Positions 8,712-17,470 are shown, numbered from the stretch's first letter. The stretch is DNA of 64,000 nucleotides from Methanothermobacter sp. (GCF_030055435.1 NZ_JASFYG010000006.1:62001-126000), one strand, 5' to 3'. Notes: generated from the letters alone by a model not told the origin. A program made the numbers and translations.

Positions 8712-10106
8712 ATGATAAAGGAATTTGTTATAGGAACCGAGCTTGCACCTGCATATTATGGGGATCTCCTTGAGTTCATCCGGCGCTACTATCTCATGCC
8801 CGGCGACTTCAATGAAATAAGAAGAGATGGTCTGAGGCTTGTTTTCAGGGCATGGAGGGATGAGGCGATAATATATGGTGAGATAATCGCCGGTGAAAAC
8901 CTCAAACTGATCCTCGAATACCCTGCGGAACTCGGGGGATGGGCAGAGGCCATATATGAGGACATATTCACATCCATCCAGGCATTTGAGGATATGATGA
9001 GGCAGCACACCGTGTACTTTGCCTGGGTGGAGGGGGAGGATATAATCCCTGAAAGGCCCCCGACAGGGAGGGGAATGGCATCAAAGGGCATATTCGGAAG
9101 CAGCATGCTACTCGTCTATGTGCTCTTCTTTGGTGTCAACATAATCCTATTCATCATCCTGGGATTCTATGCAGTTATAGCAATCCTACTAATGCAGCTG
9201 GGCATAATACTCCTCTCGGACCGCATATACGCCAGGATGGGTGAGTGGGTTATAACCCCAGAAAACCCCAGTGTCCACATAATCCAGTTCCAGCTTCCTG
9301 AAGACGAATTCAAATTCTTCATAGACAGGATGGGTAATGAAGCGATCCTGAAAATCAAACGTGAAATTTACAGGGTTTCCCTTGCAGATAAGAGGTCCCC
9401 CACATGTGAGGATGCACGGAGTGTGCTTGAAAGATATGGCTTCAGGTGCAATCCACTCTATGAGAGGTCAAGGACCGTTAACCTTTACTCAATAATCGCG
9501 GATGCTGCAGGGGCATTCGGGATACCGGTACCCAGGATTGTTCTCTCAAACACAATGATAGCAAACGCCGCTGCAACGGGTCCAAGCCCCCGAAGGGGAC
9601 TGGTACTTGTAACAACGGGCCTCCTCGTTCAGTTAACCGACGAGGAGGTGCTTGCGGTTATAGGGCATGAAATGGGGCACCTTGTCGGGCGGGACCCCAT
9701 AATACTCTTCAGCATAGTCTCTGCCGAGTTCATAATGAGACTCACGGTATTACTGCCTGTTGTCCTGCTCTCTCCCCTTCTCTACATAATCATTGCAATG
9801 GGTATAATATTCTTTGTGGCCAAGTTCTTTGAGGCAAGGGCTGACCTCCTCTCTGCAATGGTTATAGGAAAACCTGAGGTCCTTGCGAGGGCCCTCAGGA
9901 AAATAGGTTACCAGAAACTGGCACTTGAGAAGTCCGGCTCCCAGAGGATATCCGGGTGGACGGCCTGGGACCCCCACCCCCCCATATACTTCAGGATAAA
10001 AAGGCTTGAAACTCTGAGAGATTATGAGAACGTGAAAAGTCCCCTCATCAGATCAGCGGTTGATGTGATACGGGGCTTTAGGGACTCTCTAAGGCAGTTT
10101 TTTTAG
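8712..10106 (+). CDS. M48-family membrane zinc metalloprotease (HtpX-like)
   Basis: The protein has about 464 residues. The zinc site is HEMGHLVGRD (about residues 318-327), with the third ligand in FEARADLL about 55 residues later, as in M48/HtpX. Around residues 130-165 there is a strongly hydrophobic hairpin, and another hydrophobic segment follows HExxH. The roughly 130-residue N-terminal region before the first helices is longer than in standard HtpX (about 290 residues in total) and looks like an extra cytosolic domain. I prefer the ATG at 8712 over the TTG at 8706. Probable role: membrane protein quality control. Confidence 0.85.
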   Translation: MIKEFVIGTELAPAYYGDLLEFIRRYYLMPGDFNEIRRDGLRLVFRAWRDEAIIYGEIIAGENLKLILEYPAELGGWAEAIYEDIFTSIQAFEDMMRQHTVYFAWVEGEDIIPERPPTGRGMASKGIFGSSMLLVYVLFFGVNIILFIILGFYAVIAILLMQLGIILLSDRIYARMGEWVITPENPSVHIIQFQLPEDEFKFFIDRMGNEAILKIKREIYRVSLADKRSPTCEDARSVLERYGFRCNPLYERSRTVNLYSIIADAAGAFGIPVPRIVLSNTMIANAAATGPSPRRGLVLVTTGLLVQLTDEEVLAVIGHEMGHLVGRDPIILFSIVSAEFIMRLTVLLPVVLLSPLLYIIIAMGIIFFVAKFFEARADLLSAMVIGKPEVLARALRKIGYQKLALEKSGSQRISGWTAWDPHPPIYFRIKRLETLRDYENVKSPLIRSAVDVIRGFRDSLRQFF

Positions 10107-10144
10107 GTTATGGCTGGTTATCTCAGAAAATTCACAATCTGATT

Positions 10145-10516
10145 TCATTCAAATCTTGAGAGGGCCTCTGCAACATCATCAAGTTTTATCTCATCGGGGC
10201 CCTGGATACCATACCTCATGCATATGGATTCAACGGGTTCACGGTTTACAAGGTAATCAAAGAGGTCCCTGTACTCATCTTCACTGTGATCATGGTCCTC
10301 ACGTGTGAACTCCGCAAGTTCAACTATGGCCTCCCTTAAGAGGTCATCTATTCCCCTTTTACTGGCCAGGTTGTCAAGGAAATCATTTCTTTTAAGGTCC
10401 TCCCCAAAGAATTTTTTAAATGACCTTCTCTGCTGGAGGCCCTTGTAGATGATTATGAGTTTATCCTGCATTTCCCGCGCTTCACTCTTTCTGATAATCT
10501 GAAACCCTCCATTCAA
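10145..10516 (-). CDS. Hypothetical helical protein
   Basis: This protein of up to 123 residues is not recognised. It is rich in charged residues and looks all-helical, with an acidic segment EDHDHSEDEYRD and a C-terminal RYGIQGPDEIKLDDVAEAL. The first codon at 10516 is TTG without a clear ribosome site; the ATG at 10471 (MQDKLIIIYKG) is an alternative start. It converges with the M48 gene and is divergent from the ferredoxin gene. Confidence 0.6.
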   Translation of the reverse strand: MNGGFQIIRKSEAREMQDKLIIIYKGLQQRRSFKKFFGEDLKRNDFLDNLASKRGIDDLLREAIVELAEFTREDHDHSEDEYRDLFDYLVNREPVESICMRYGIQGPDEIKLDDVAEALSRFE

Positions 10517-10579
10517 TCACTAAATATTTTTATCAATTTCACCATACAATAAAACAGTTCTGATTCTCAGGGTGATAAC

Positions 10580-10810
10580 ATGTACAGGCTTGAACTCGAT
10601 AGGACCATGTGTATATCATGCGGAAACTGTATTGAAAACTGCCCGGAACTATTTGAATTCGCGGATGACGGCATTTCATCCATTATGGGTGTTGATTTAT
10701 CTGATATTCAGGTTAAGGAATTTGATGACCCATCATGCAGCGAAAAGGCGGCAGCCAACTGTCCTGTCATGTGCATAAAGCTTTACAGGGATGGTGAGGA
10801 GATTACATAG
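10580..10810 (+). CDS. Single-cluster [4Fe-4S] ferredoxin
   Basis: The 76-residue ferredoxin has a full CxxCxxCxxxCP motif (CISCGNCIENCP). The second motif is degenerate (SCSEKAAANCPVMC), as in monocluster ferredoxins where one remaining Cys-Pro completes the cluster and other cysteines may form a disulfide. A clear GGGTGAT stands four bases before the ATG. It begins a five-gene plus-strand run with a MetX-like hydrolase 24 bases downstream, so it may be a dedicated electron carrier, though no redox enzyme is in the run. Confidence 0.85.
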   Translation: MYRLELDRTMCISCGNCIENCPELFEFADDGISSIMGVDLSDIQVKEFDDPSCSEKAAANCPVMCIKLYRDGEEIT

Positions 10811-10834
10811 TATTGTTGCTTAAGGAGCATTAAA

Positions 10835-11797
10835 ATGGAGGAAGGCAAACCATCATACTTCAATCTCCCTGAATTCAGATTTGAATCAGGAGAAAAACTC
10901 AGAAATGTAAGGGTTGAATACAAAACCATAGGGAGACCCTCCCTGAATGATGAGGGTGAGATAGATAATGCTGTAGTCTATATCCATGGGTGGAGCGGGG
11001 ACTTTTCTTCAGTTAAAAGGATAGCTGACCTCACAGAACCTGGAGGAGCCCTTGACGGGTTCTTTATAATATCCATGAGCTCACTGGGGTCTCCGGGTTC
11101 GGCTTCACCATCCACTACATCACTTGGAGATGAATTTCCCGCCTACACAGTACTCGACATGGTGAACTTCCAGAGACAGTTTCTCAATGAAAAATTTGGC
11201 ATAAAAAAGGTCAGTGGAGTCATAGGGACATCAATGGGGGGATTTCAGGCGCTACAGTGGGCTGCAGAGTACCCTGATGAAATGGAGTTCCTCATGCCCC
11301 TTGTAACCTCCTGGAGAACAAGGGGAGTTAACTATGCACTCTTCAGTTACATGAACCACCTTATTGAGTCAGACCCTGACTTTGCCGCGGGCAGAAAACC
11401 GAGGAGGGCACTGTCACTTTCATCCATGCTCATGTACCTCTATGGACTCTCAAGGGAATACTACAGTGGCCTTGAAAAGCCTGAGCTGGAGTCGGCGATG
11501 AGGGATATGGGGTCAGAGGGGGAACTCATGGACCCCTATGATGTGCTGTGGAGGAACCGGGCCGCCATGAACCATGACCTGGAGGGTAAGCTCAGCAGGA
11601 TAAGGGCAAGGACCCTCATATTTGGGGTGAACCAGGACCAGTACTTCCCACCGGAACTTGACACGATCCCCATGGCCGAACTCATACCTGGCTCCGAGTT
11701 GATTCTATTTGATTCTGAGTGCGGACATCTGGGAGTGAATGAGATAGGTAAATATGGTGAAATCATAGCTTCATTCATTAAAGGTGACAGCGAATAA
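10835..11797 (+). CDS. Alpha/beta hydrolase, homoserine O-acetyltransferase (MetX)-like
   Basis: The 320-residue alpha/beta-hydrolase has nucleophile Ser133 in GTSMGGFQAL, Asp268 in GVNQDQYFPP and His298 in CGHLGVNE. These correspond to the MetX triad. MetX acylates homoserine with acetyl-CoA in methionine synthesis. Here the surrounding oxyanion and substrate loops differ from canonical MetX (GTSMGG instead of GGSMGG; GHLGVNE instead of GHDxFL), and no other methionine gene is near, so a different acyl acceptor or a hydrolase is possible. The ribosome site is GGAG. It overlaps no neighbour, and a 92-residue gene follows 13 bases later. Confidence 0.75.
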   Translation: MEEGKPSYFNLPEFRFESGEKLRNVRVEYKTIGRPSLNDEGEIDNAVVYIHGWSGDFSSVKRIADLTEPGGALDGFFIISMSSLGSPGSASPSTTSLGDEFPAYTVLDMVNFQRQFLNEKFGIKKVSGVIGTSMGGFQALQWAAEYPDEMEFLMPLVTSWRTRGVNYALFSYMNHLIESDPDFAAGRKPRRALSLSSMLMYLYGLSREYYSGLEKPELESAMRDMGSEGELMDPYDVLWRNRAAMNHDLEGKLSRIRARTLIFGVNQDQYFPPELDTIPMAELIPGSELILFDSECGHLGVNEIGKYGEIIASFIKGDSE

Positions 11798-11810
11798 GGA
11801 AGGTGTTTAC

Positions 11811-12089
11811 TTGCAGGTGAAGGTTGAGGATTTTGGCTTCAGTGAGGATAAATGCATGAACTATGTACTCTACAGGGTATCAGACATTGATGATGATGTC
11901 AGAAGGAAACTCATGGAGAGACTCGAGGAGGACACAGAGGAGGATAACGGAGACCTTCTCATAACAGTTTTCTATGCACCGGAGTACTTCCCCTTTGGCT
12001 CAGAGGAGGCAAAGGTGCGCATGGACGACTTCATTGCAAGGGAGGAAATTGAGATGACGGTATTCCTCTCCAGCGTCCTCGAGGACTGA
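11811..12089 (+). CDS. Hypothetical acidic protein
   Basis: This 92-residue acidic protein is not recognised. It has a helical region VRRKLMERLEEDTEED and a beta-like core LLITVFYAPEYFPFG. The start is a TTG at 11811 placed six bases after GGAAGGTG; upstream ATG and GTG codons lie inside the preceding gene's end. It belongs to the ferredoxin/MetX-like run. Confidence 0.65.
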   Translation: MQVKVEDFGFSEDKCMNYVLYRVSDIDDDVRRKLMERLEEDTEEDNGDLLITVFYAPEYFPFGSEEAKVRMDDFIAREEIEMTVFLSSVLED

Positions 12090-12139
12090 AGCCATCCAGA
12101 TAACCATGAGTTGCCGGTTCAGGTGGAGATAGGGGTGAC

Positions 12140-12430
12140 ATGAATTCGGAACCTTCTGTGGAAGTTAAAAAAATCGAAAAATCCGGTGATAAATGGAAGG
12201 TGGTTCTGGAAGTAGGTATTCCAGGACAGGGACTATTAGAGGTTCTGGATGAACTTGAAAGAAGATTCAGGGACTACTCATTTCGTGCAGATGGAAGGAA
12301 TATAACCGTTGAGGCATCATTCAGGATCCTGGAACCATGGGAGGATGAACCGGCGGAGGATGTGGCCGAGTCCATGGCACTGGAACTTCTCTCCTTCATA
12401 ACTGCGGGGGGACATCGGGGTGAAATTTGA
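12140..12430 (+). CDS. Hypothetical protein
   Basis: This 96-residue protein is not recognised. The sequence suggests a compact alpha/beta domain: VEVKKIEKSGDKWKVVLEV as a beta hairpin, a helix LLEVLDELERRF, then beta ITVEASFRIL and a C-terminal helix. GGGGTGA precedes the ATG. Its 3' end overlaps the GTG start of the HIT gene by 11 bases, which suggests coupled expression. Confidence 0.65.
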   Translation: MNSEPSVEVKKIEKSGDKWKVVLEVGIPGQGLLEVLDELERRFRDYSFRADGRNITVEASFRILEPWEDEPAEDVAESMALELLSFITAGGHRGEI

Positions 12431-12860
12431 TGACTACAAGTTTGGCAAATACCTCTATGAGAGGAAGAGGTGGGTTGTGTTTCTCGCACCAAACCAGAGC
12501 AACCTTGGAACCTGTGTAGTAGCCCTTAAAAGGAGGGAAGAGTTTCTTGGAAACCTAAAGAAGGATGAATGGGATGAAATGTTCCTTATAATATCTGAAC
12601 TTGAAAATGCAGTGAGAAAGGCATTTGGGGCCGCCATGTTCAACTGGGGCGTCCTTCTTAACTCCTTTTACCGTGAAAACGCCCCTCCACCACAACTGCA
12701 CTGGCACTTCATCCCCCGCTACAGAGGGGAGGTAATCGTAAATGGGGAGGTCTTTGATGATCCGTTCTTCGGTTACATGAGGCCAAGGCCCCCAAAGAAT
12801 ATCTCAGAGGAGACCTTAAAGGAAATACGGAATAAAATGCTGGCATGGATAGAAAGGTAG
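12420..12860 (+). CDS. HIT-family protein with altered histidine triad
   Basis: The 146-residue HIT-fold protein contains QLHWHFIPRYRG, which aligns with the usual HVHWHVIPRY. The first triad histidine is therefore Gln92, while the presumed nucleophile His94 and His96 remain. HIT proteins hydrolyse or transfer nucleotides, for example dinucleoside polyphosphates or AMP-lysine. The start is GTG at 12420. Its position after a MetX-like enzyme and two small proteins gives no clear substrate. Confidence 0.8.
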   Translation: MKFDDYKFGKYLYERKRWVVFLAPNQSNLGTCVVALKRREEFLGNLKKDEWDEMFLIISELENAVRKAFGAAMFNWGVLLNSFYRENAPPPQLHWHFIPRYRGEVIVNGEVFDDPFFGYMRPRPPKNISEETLKEIRNKMLAWIER

Positions 12861-12933
12861 AATTGCGTGAATGGATACAGAACGTTCGGGTAGAGAAGCT
12901 GGACTTGAAATAATGCTTCGGATGGATGTTTAA

Positions 12934-12957
12934 GATTAAAAAATTTATTTTTTGATC
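12934..12957. terminator. A/T-rich inverted repeat between convergent genes
   Basis: GATTAAAAAA at 12934-12943 is nearly inverted in TTTTTTGATC at 12948-12957. The element lies between the convergent HIT and ferritin-like genes and supplies an oligo-T tract on both strands, fitting a bidirectional archaeal terminator. Confidence 0.45.
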
Positions 12958-12993
12958 TGCGGACAGTGAGCGTACCGAATTTTATACAGAAAA

Positions 12994-13401
12994 TTATCGA
13001 AGACGCTCCAGCCGTTCCCTGAACTCCTTGCGGTGCCTCTTTTCCTCATCAATTATATGCCTTAAAACCCCGGCAACCTCATCATCATCGATTATCTCTA
13101 TCTGCCTCTCGTACTCTTCAATACCCTCTGTCTCCTTCTGGATCTGCCTTTCAAGGCCCTCAATCAGATCTTCACCAATGTACTCCACCTTTCCTATCTC
13201 CATTGAGGGCCTGCCACCCCTCTTTGTTATGAGGTCAGCAAGCCACCACATGTGCCTCATCTCATCTGCCGCGATGCCTTCAGTTAGCCTGCTGAGGTCA
13301 CAGTCCTCTATAACAAACGCGTTGTAGGTATACATCATGGTCGCCTCAAGTTCATGGCGAAAGTCGATATTCAGGAGTTCTATTATCCTTTCAGTGTCCA
13401 T
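12994..13401 (-). CDS. Ferritin-like (rubrerythrin/bacterioferritin-type) di-iron protein
   Basis: The product is about 135 residues, a four-helix bundle with the metal motifs HELEAT near the N-terminus, ADEMRHMWW, KETEGIEEYE and DEEKRHRKEF. It probably binds a di-iron site and acts in iron storage or peroxide defence. No rubredoxin domain is present. I start it at 13401 (MDTERI) because GAGGTGGG precedes this ATG; a longer frame upstream would run through the promoter. A TATA element is at 13445-13435. Confidence 0.8.
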   Translation of the reverse strand: MDTERIIELLNIDFRHELEATMMYTYNAFVIEDCDLSRLTEGIAADEMRHMWWLADLITKRGGRPSMEIGKVEYIGEDLIEGLERQIQKETEGIEEYERQIEIIDDDEVAGVLRHIIDEEKRHRKEFRERLERLR

Positions 13402-13434
13402 AAAAACCCACCTCAACGTAATATCTGTCCATCT

Positions 13435-13445
13435 GGATATATAAG
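13435..13445 (-). promoter_or_regulatory. TATA box for the ferritin-like gene
   Basis: On the minus strand CTTATATATCC lies about 35 bases before the ATG at 13401, predicting a leader of roughly 15 bases. Confidence 0.55.
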
Positions 13446-13507
13446 TGGTTCTCACCGTGAGAAAAAGTCCATATACCCTCTGAAATAAATAGAATAATGG
13501 TGATTGG

Positions 13508-14608
13508 ATGCCAGCGGAGGTTTATTTTTCAGATTTCAGGGCAAGGTCCAGGAACGAGAACAGGGGCATGAAGATACAGAGGATATTTGACGCGGCCTTT
13601 GGCGAACCCTTCTCTGGGGATGACATCGTGGCTGTTAAGGTGCACTTTGGTGAGCGGGGCAACGACTCCTATGTTAGTCCTGTTCTGGTGCGCCACGTAA
13701 TTGAAAGGATAAGGGAGAGCGGGGCATCCCCTTTCCTCACAGATACCAACACCCTCTACTATGGTTCAAGGCACAATTCGGTTGATCACATTGAAACAGC
13801 CATACTCAATGGCTTTGACTATTCTGTTGCCGGGGCACCCGTTATAATTGCAGATGGGCTTCATGGAAACAATGAGGTAACTGTGCCTGTGAAGGGAAGG
13901 CACTTCAGTGAGGTTAAAATAGCAGGTGACATTGCCGCGGCATCAGCAATGGTTGTCATATCACACTTCAAGGGCCACGGGATGAGCGGCTTTGGAGGGG
14001 CCCTCAAGAACCTTGCAATGGGATGCGCCACCATCCAGGGAAAGATTGAACAGCACGAATGCGCAAAACCCGTGGTGATGGGCGAATGCACTGAATGCGG
14101 GGAGTGCATCTCTGAATGTCCGGTGGATGCCATGACCCTAAATGACGGCGTCATGATAGAATACGACAGGTGCATTGCCTGCATGAACTGCCTTGACACC
14201 TGCCCCAGGGGCGTATTTGACCTTGACTGGGAGAGGGACATACCTGAGTTCATTGAGAGAATGATGGAGTACGCTCTCGGGGTAACATCCACCATTGACA
14301 GTATATTCTACCTGAACTTCCTCATGGATATAACCCCTGACTGTGACTGTGTGCCATGGAGTGACAGGAACATAGTTCCCGACATAGGGGTGCTGGCATC
14401 TGAGGACCCTGTTGCAGTAGACACAGCAAGTTACCACCTTGTGAATCAGGAGGAGGGAATCAGGGGGTCAATGCTCGAGGAAAACCATGAGACCGGTGGG
14501 GATAAGTTCAGGGGGGTGTGGGGTGACGTTGATGGAACCCACCAGCTGGTATATGCAGAGAAACTGGGTATGGGGGTGCGTGATTACAGGCTGATTGAAA
14601 TACAATAA
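13508..14608 (+). CDS. DUF362 protein with two [4Fe-4S] ferredoxin motifs
   Basis: The 366-residue protein has an N-terminal DUF362 domain containing VKVHFGERGN, ISHFKGHGMSGFGGALKN and MGCATIQGK. Two ferredoxin motifs are inserted (CTECGECISECPVDA and CIACMNCLDTCPRG), and the DUF362 fold closes with ASEDPVAVDTASY. It is common in methanogens and clostridia, with unproven electron-transfer function. GGTGAT precedes the ATG. It is convergent with nadA. Whether it has a redox role in NadA Fe-S assembly is unknown. Confidence 0.85.
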   Translation: MPAEVYFSDFRARSRNENRGMKIQRIFDAAFGEPFSGDDIVAVKVHFGERGNDSYVSPVLVRHVIERIRESGASPFLTDTNTLYYGSRHNSVDHIETAILNGFDYSVAGAPVIIADGLHGNNEVTVPVKGRHFSEVKIAGDIAAASAMVVISHFKGHGMSGFGGALKNLAMGCATIQGKIEQHECAKPVVMGECTECGECISECPVDAMTLNDGVMIEYDRCIACMNCLDTCPRGVFDLDWERDIPEFIERMMEYALGVTSTIDSIFYLNFLMDITPDCDCVPWSDRNIVPDIGVLASEDPVAVDTASYHLVNQEEGIRGSMLEENHETGGDKFRGVWGDVDGTHQLVYAEKLGMGVRDYRLIEIQ

Positions 14609-14654
14609 TAAGTGCACAGGGAGTATTGAATCGTAACGGAGTGAGGTTTGGCTG

Positions 14655-15572
14655 TTACTGACGGGATACCTCTATCATCCTCTCAACAGCCCTCCTGGCC
14701 CTTTTAGCCACATCATCAGGAACCGTTACAGTGAATTCCTCATTGACCAGTGAATTTTTAACCTTCTCAAGGGTGTGGAGTTTCATGTTCTCACATATGG
14801 CCTCTGCGAGGAGGGGGATTGTTTCCTTGTCTGATTCAAGATCGATACGTGTTTTCATGTCAACCTCTGTACCGATTATGAATTGCTTCCTGTCTGACTC
14901 AAGTACCCTCCGCAGCATTCCTCCGGTGCTCAGGATGTGGTCCGCCAGTTCCTGAACTTCAGGGTCACATTCAGGGTGTATGAGGAGTTCAGCGTCGGGG
15001 TACTCCTCCCTCTTTGCAGCAACATCGGCGACAGTGAACATCTTATGGACGTAGCAGTAGCCGTTCTCCGGGATGGGGATTATCCTCTTGTCGGTGTGCT
15101 GCTGAACATACCATGCAAGGTTTCTGTCGGGACCAAAGAGTATGAGGTCCTCATCCAGACTTTCAACAATCTTAACGGCATTTGCAGATGTGCAGAGAAT
15201 ATCTGCCTCTGCCTTTGCCTCTGCAAGGGTGTTAACGTATAAGACAACTGCAGCATCAGGATATCTTTTTCTTGCCTTCCTTACTTCCTCTGCACTTAGC
15301 ATGTGTGCCATGGGACACTCCGCACCCCTGTCGGGTATCAGGATCTTCTTATCAGGGTTGAGGATGTAGGCTGTCTCGGCCATGAAGTCCACGCCACAGA
15401 AAACAACAATGTCCCTATCATGTATCTCACTTGCCTTTATGCAGAGTTCAAGTGAGTCCCCTTTAAAGTCTGCAATTTCCTGTATCTCCTTTTTCTGGTA
15501 GTTATGGGCAAGTATGATAGCATTTTTTTCCTTCTTCAACTTCAGAATATCCCTTTGCAGTTGATTTAACAT
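14655..15572 (-). CDS. nadA: Quinolinate synthase
   Basis: The 305-residue NadA condenses iminoaspartate with dihydroxyacetone phosphate to quinolinate using a [4Fe-4S] cluster. Cysteines with the expected spacing are in FCGVDFMAET, LCTSANAVK and IHPECDPEV, and the N-terminal AHNYQKKEIQE is typical. Its length agrees with the family. The partner enzyme nadC lies 3.7 kb downstream in this window but is not in the same operon, and no nadB/aspartate dehydrogenase is visible. Confidence 0.93.
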   Translation of the reverse strand: MLNQLQRDILKLKKEKNAIILAHNYQKKEIQEIADFKGDSLELCIKASEIHDRDIVVFCGVDFMAETAYILNPDKKILIPDRGAECPMAHMLSAEEVRKARKRYPDAAVVLYVNTLAEAKAEADILCTSANAVKIVESLDEDLILFGPDRNLAWYVQQHTDKRIIPIPENGYCYVHKMFTVADVAAKREEYPDAELLIHPECDPEVQELADHILSTGGMLRRVLESDRKQFIIGTEVDMKTRIDLESDKETIPLLAEAICENMKLHTLEKVKNSLVNEEFTVTVPDDVAKRARRAVERMIEVSRQ

Positions 15573-15688
15573 AAGCGTCCCTACTGAAAAATTATATTGA
15601 TAGAATCAAGAATTAAGGCAATATATCTATAGGGGTTAATGTTTTATAAATATTTCCATGAAGGAAGCACCCTGCGTGAAATCATCCT

Positions 15689-16860
15689 TTATTCTGGAAC
15701 TTTGGGGTCCTTTAATCCCAGATCTGCCTTAACTCCTGCTGGATGGTATCTGTTATACCACGTTTATCCATGCATCCTGGTAGGCCCTGTAGATGGCTGT
15801 AAACTCGGGCCTTATCATGCCCCTGAATGCACCATATCCCATAACACGCCCTTAATTCTCTGTTATTGATGTGATTATTATTTCTATCTCCCTCTTTATC
15901 TCCTCAAGGCTGTATCCTGCAGCTGATATTTTCCCTCAATTTTTTGAAGTCAACTGATGCATTGCTCAGGACACCAACCCCCTTAAGGGTTATTGGACAT
16001 TCGTCGTGTGGAAGGGATTTGCGGAGCATACCCCCTGCAGGGCCCACACCCCTGATTTTACTGGCCCCCGATTGACATTGCAAGGAGGAGATGCTCATAG
16101 ATAAGAAGCGCTGTTTTCCTCCGGGCTTCGGGGTCAGCTGGGACATCAATGGCTTTGAGTTCCGGGAGGGATAGTGGCGTCCTCAACTCGGGAATGGCCG
16201 GTGACTCCTGGGATCCTTTAACCTTCCCTTCCATCATGGGTTTTTTCTATTTTTTCTTCAAGAGTCTCTGGTTTTCCAATGTCAGGTTTTTTAGTACTTC
16301 TACCTCATTCACCACGTCAGTACTGATACCATGCACGGTTTCCTTTTCCCGCCCAAGGGCTTCAGCTTTCTGTTCTGCAATCGTAACATTGATCTTATCA
16401 CCCAGGATCCCACTGACATGGGAACCCTCAGATTGAGGGGTGGCATCTGCCTCAAGCTCCATGGTTAATTTAATCCTTGCTGCTGATGACTCCTCCTTGA
16501 CATATTCCGGTTCATGAAGTATTTCAGGGTATGAAAGTCTCTCCATGACCCCTTCTTGAAAGAGGATCACCTTGCCAAGGTTTGACCTTTTAGCAGCAAG
16601 CACAAGGAGATGGAGGTCATCGTTGAGCAGAACCATCTTCCCCAGGGAAACTCAATAACGGTAGACTGATAGTCCCCGCCCTTTTGAGGAGTTACCTGAA
16701 GCATCTGCCATTACACTGGCCATGGATCCAAGGTTTCCGCTGGAGATTACCCTGCTGTAGAGGATGCTGCCTGAACTGTCAGTTACGATTACCCCCTCAA
16801 CACCTTCACCCTCCAGGATTTCACCAACTATTGATTTTCAGGTATTCTAAAACCCCCCCA
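15689..16860 (-). pseudogene. Decayed gene: N-terminal roadblock/LC7 domain plus C-terminal domain, many frameshifts
   Basis: Read on the minus strand in shifting frames, coding-quality fragments follow in order. The first are SIVGEILEGEGVEGVIVTDS and DYQSTVIEFPWG, then VLLNDDLHLLVLAAKRSNLG; together they form a roadblock domain. A charged linker follows, then LPELKAIDVPADPEARRKTA and RGVGPAGGMLRKSLPHDECP. The last fragments are AAGYSLEEIKREIEIIITSI, GYGAFRGMIRPEFTAIYRAY and TWYNRYHPAGVKADLGLKD, ending at TAA at 15689. At least five frameshifts and two in-frame stops near the start mean no full product is made. The gene directly follows the sortase gene. The intact protein would be near 390 residues. 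A related intact roadblock domain lies at 22236-22583. Confidence 0.75.
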
Positions 16861-16861
16861 C

Positions 16862-17470
16862 TCAGATGTTCTCTCTACGCACAAGTTTGCAGTGTGTTAT
16901 CCAGGCAGCCTTCTTTTCGCCTGGAGGATAACACGTTATGAGCATGAGCCTGGCCTCCCCACCCTGAGCGAAGCGCACTGGATTGACCTTATAGTCCCAT
17001 CTTATATCATCACCATTGGATGTCACCACATATACGTAGCGCATTGAGGAGAGATGATCCTCTATTATAACCGTGTCCCCCTTCCTGAGGGCACCTATCC
17101 TCCTGAATGGTCCTGAATAGGTGGTTCTATGCCCCAGAATCCCACAGTCGCCTTTAGACCCTGGCATGACACTTTCAGGGTAGTGGTAGACTGATTCATA
17201 GGCATTCACGGTGTCCTCCCTTATCCAGCACCTGACACCTATTGAAGGTATTATGAGCTTACCAATTATCGGTCCGTTTGAACCTGCAGCTGTGGTGGGG
17301 CCTGAAGGGAGGGGGTCAAAAAGTTCTCTGGGTGCATTCCTGTAGTTTTCAAGGTGAATCCTTGACCTTTCCAGCACCTGGTAATCCTCAAAGGCCTTTA
17401 TAATGATGCCTGAACTAACAGATACGAAGAAAAGGCATATGATGACTGCGTAGATGCTGTTTCTTCTCAT
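16862..17470 (-). CDS. Sortase-family transpeptidase-like membrane protein
   Basis: The 202-residue protein has one N-terminal membrane helix (about residues 7-24), a linker, and a sortase barrel. It contains LIIPSIGVRCWI, His114 in GILGHRTTYSGPF and Cys180 in LMLITCYPPG. The usual active-site Arg after the Cys loop (around residue 188-190) appears to be Ala in EKKAAWITHC. Sortases attach secreted proteins to cell-surface acceptors; pseudomurein archaea carry a few. It overlaps mscS by 4 bases and is followed by the decayed roadblock gene. No sorting-signal substrate gene is adjacent. Confidence 0.8.
   Translation of the reverse strand: MRRNSIYAVIICLFFVSVSSGIIIKAFEDYQVLERSRIHLENYRNAPRELFDPLPSGPTTAAGSNGPIIGKLIIPSIGVRCWIREDTVNAYESVYHYPESVMPGSKGDCGILGHRTTYSGPFRRIGALRKGDTVIIEDHLSSMRYVYVVTSNGDDIRWDYKVNPVRFAQGGEARLMLITCYPPGEKKAAWITHCKLVRRENI

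Noticed and set aside
8695-8715. Six-codon frame overlapping the start of the M48 protease gene
   Set aside because: It has no ribosome site and lies within the predicted leader by chance; overlap with ATGA is common here.
15639-15869. 76-codon plus-strand frame in the decayed-gene region
   Set aside because: It is antisense to coding-quality fragments of the roadblock pseudogene, has no ribosome site and no recognisable domain.
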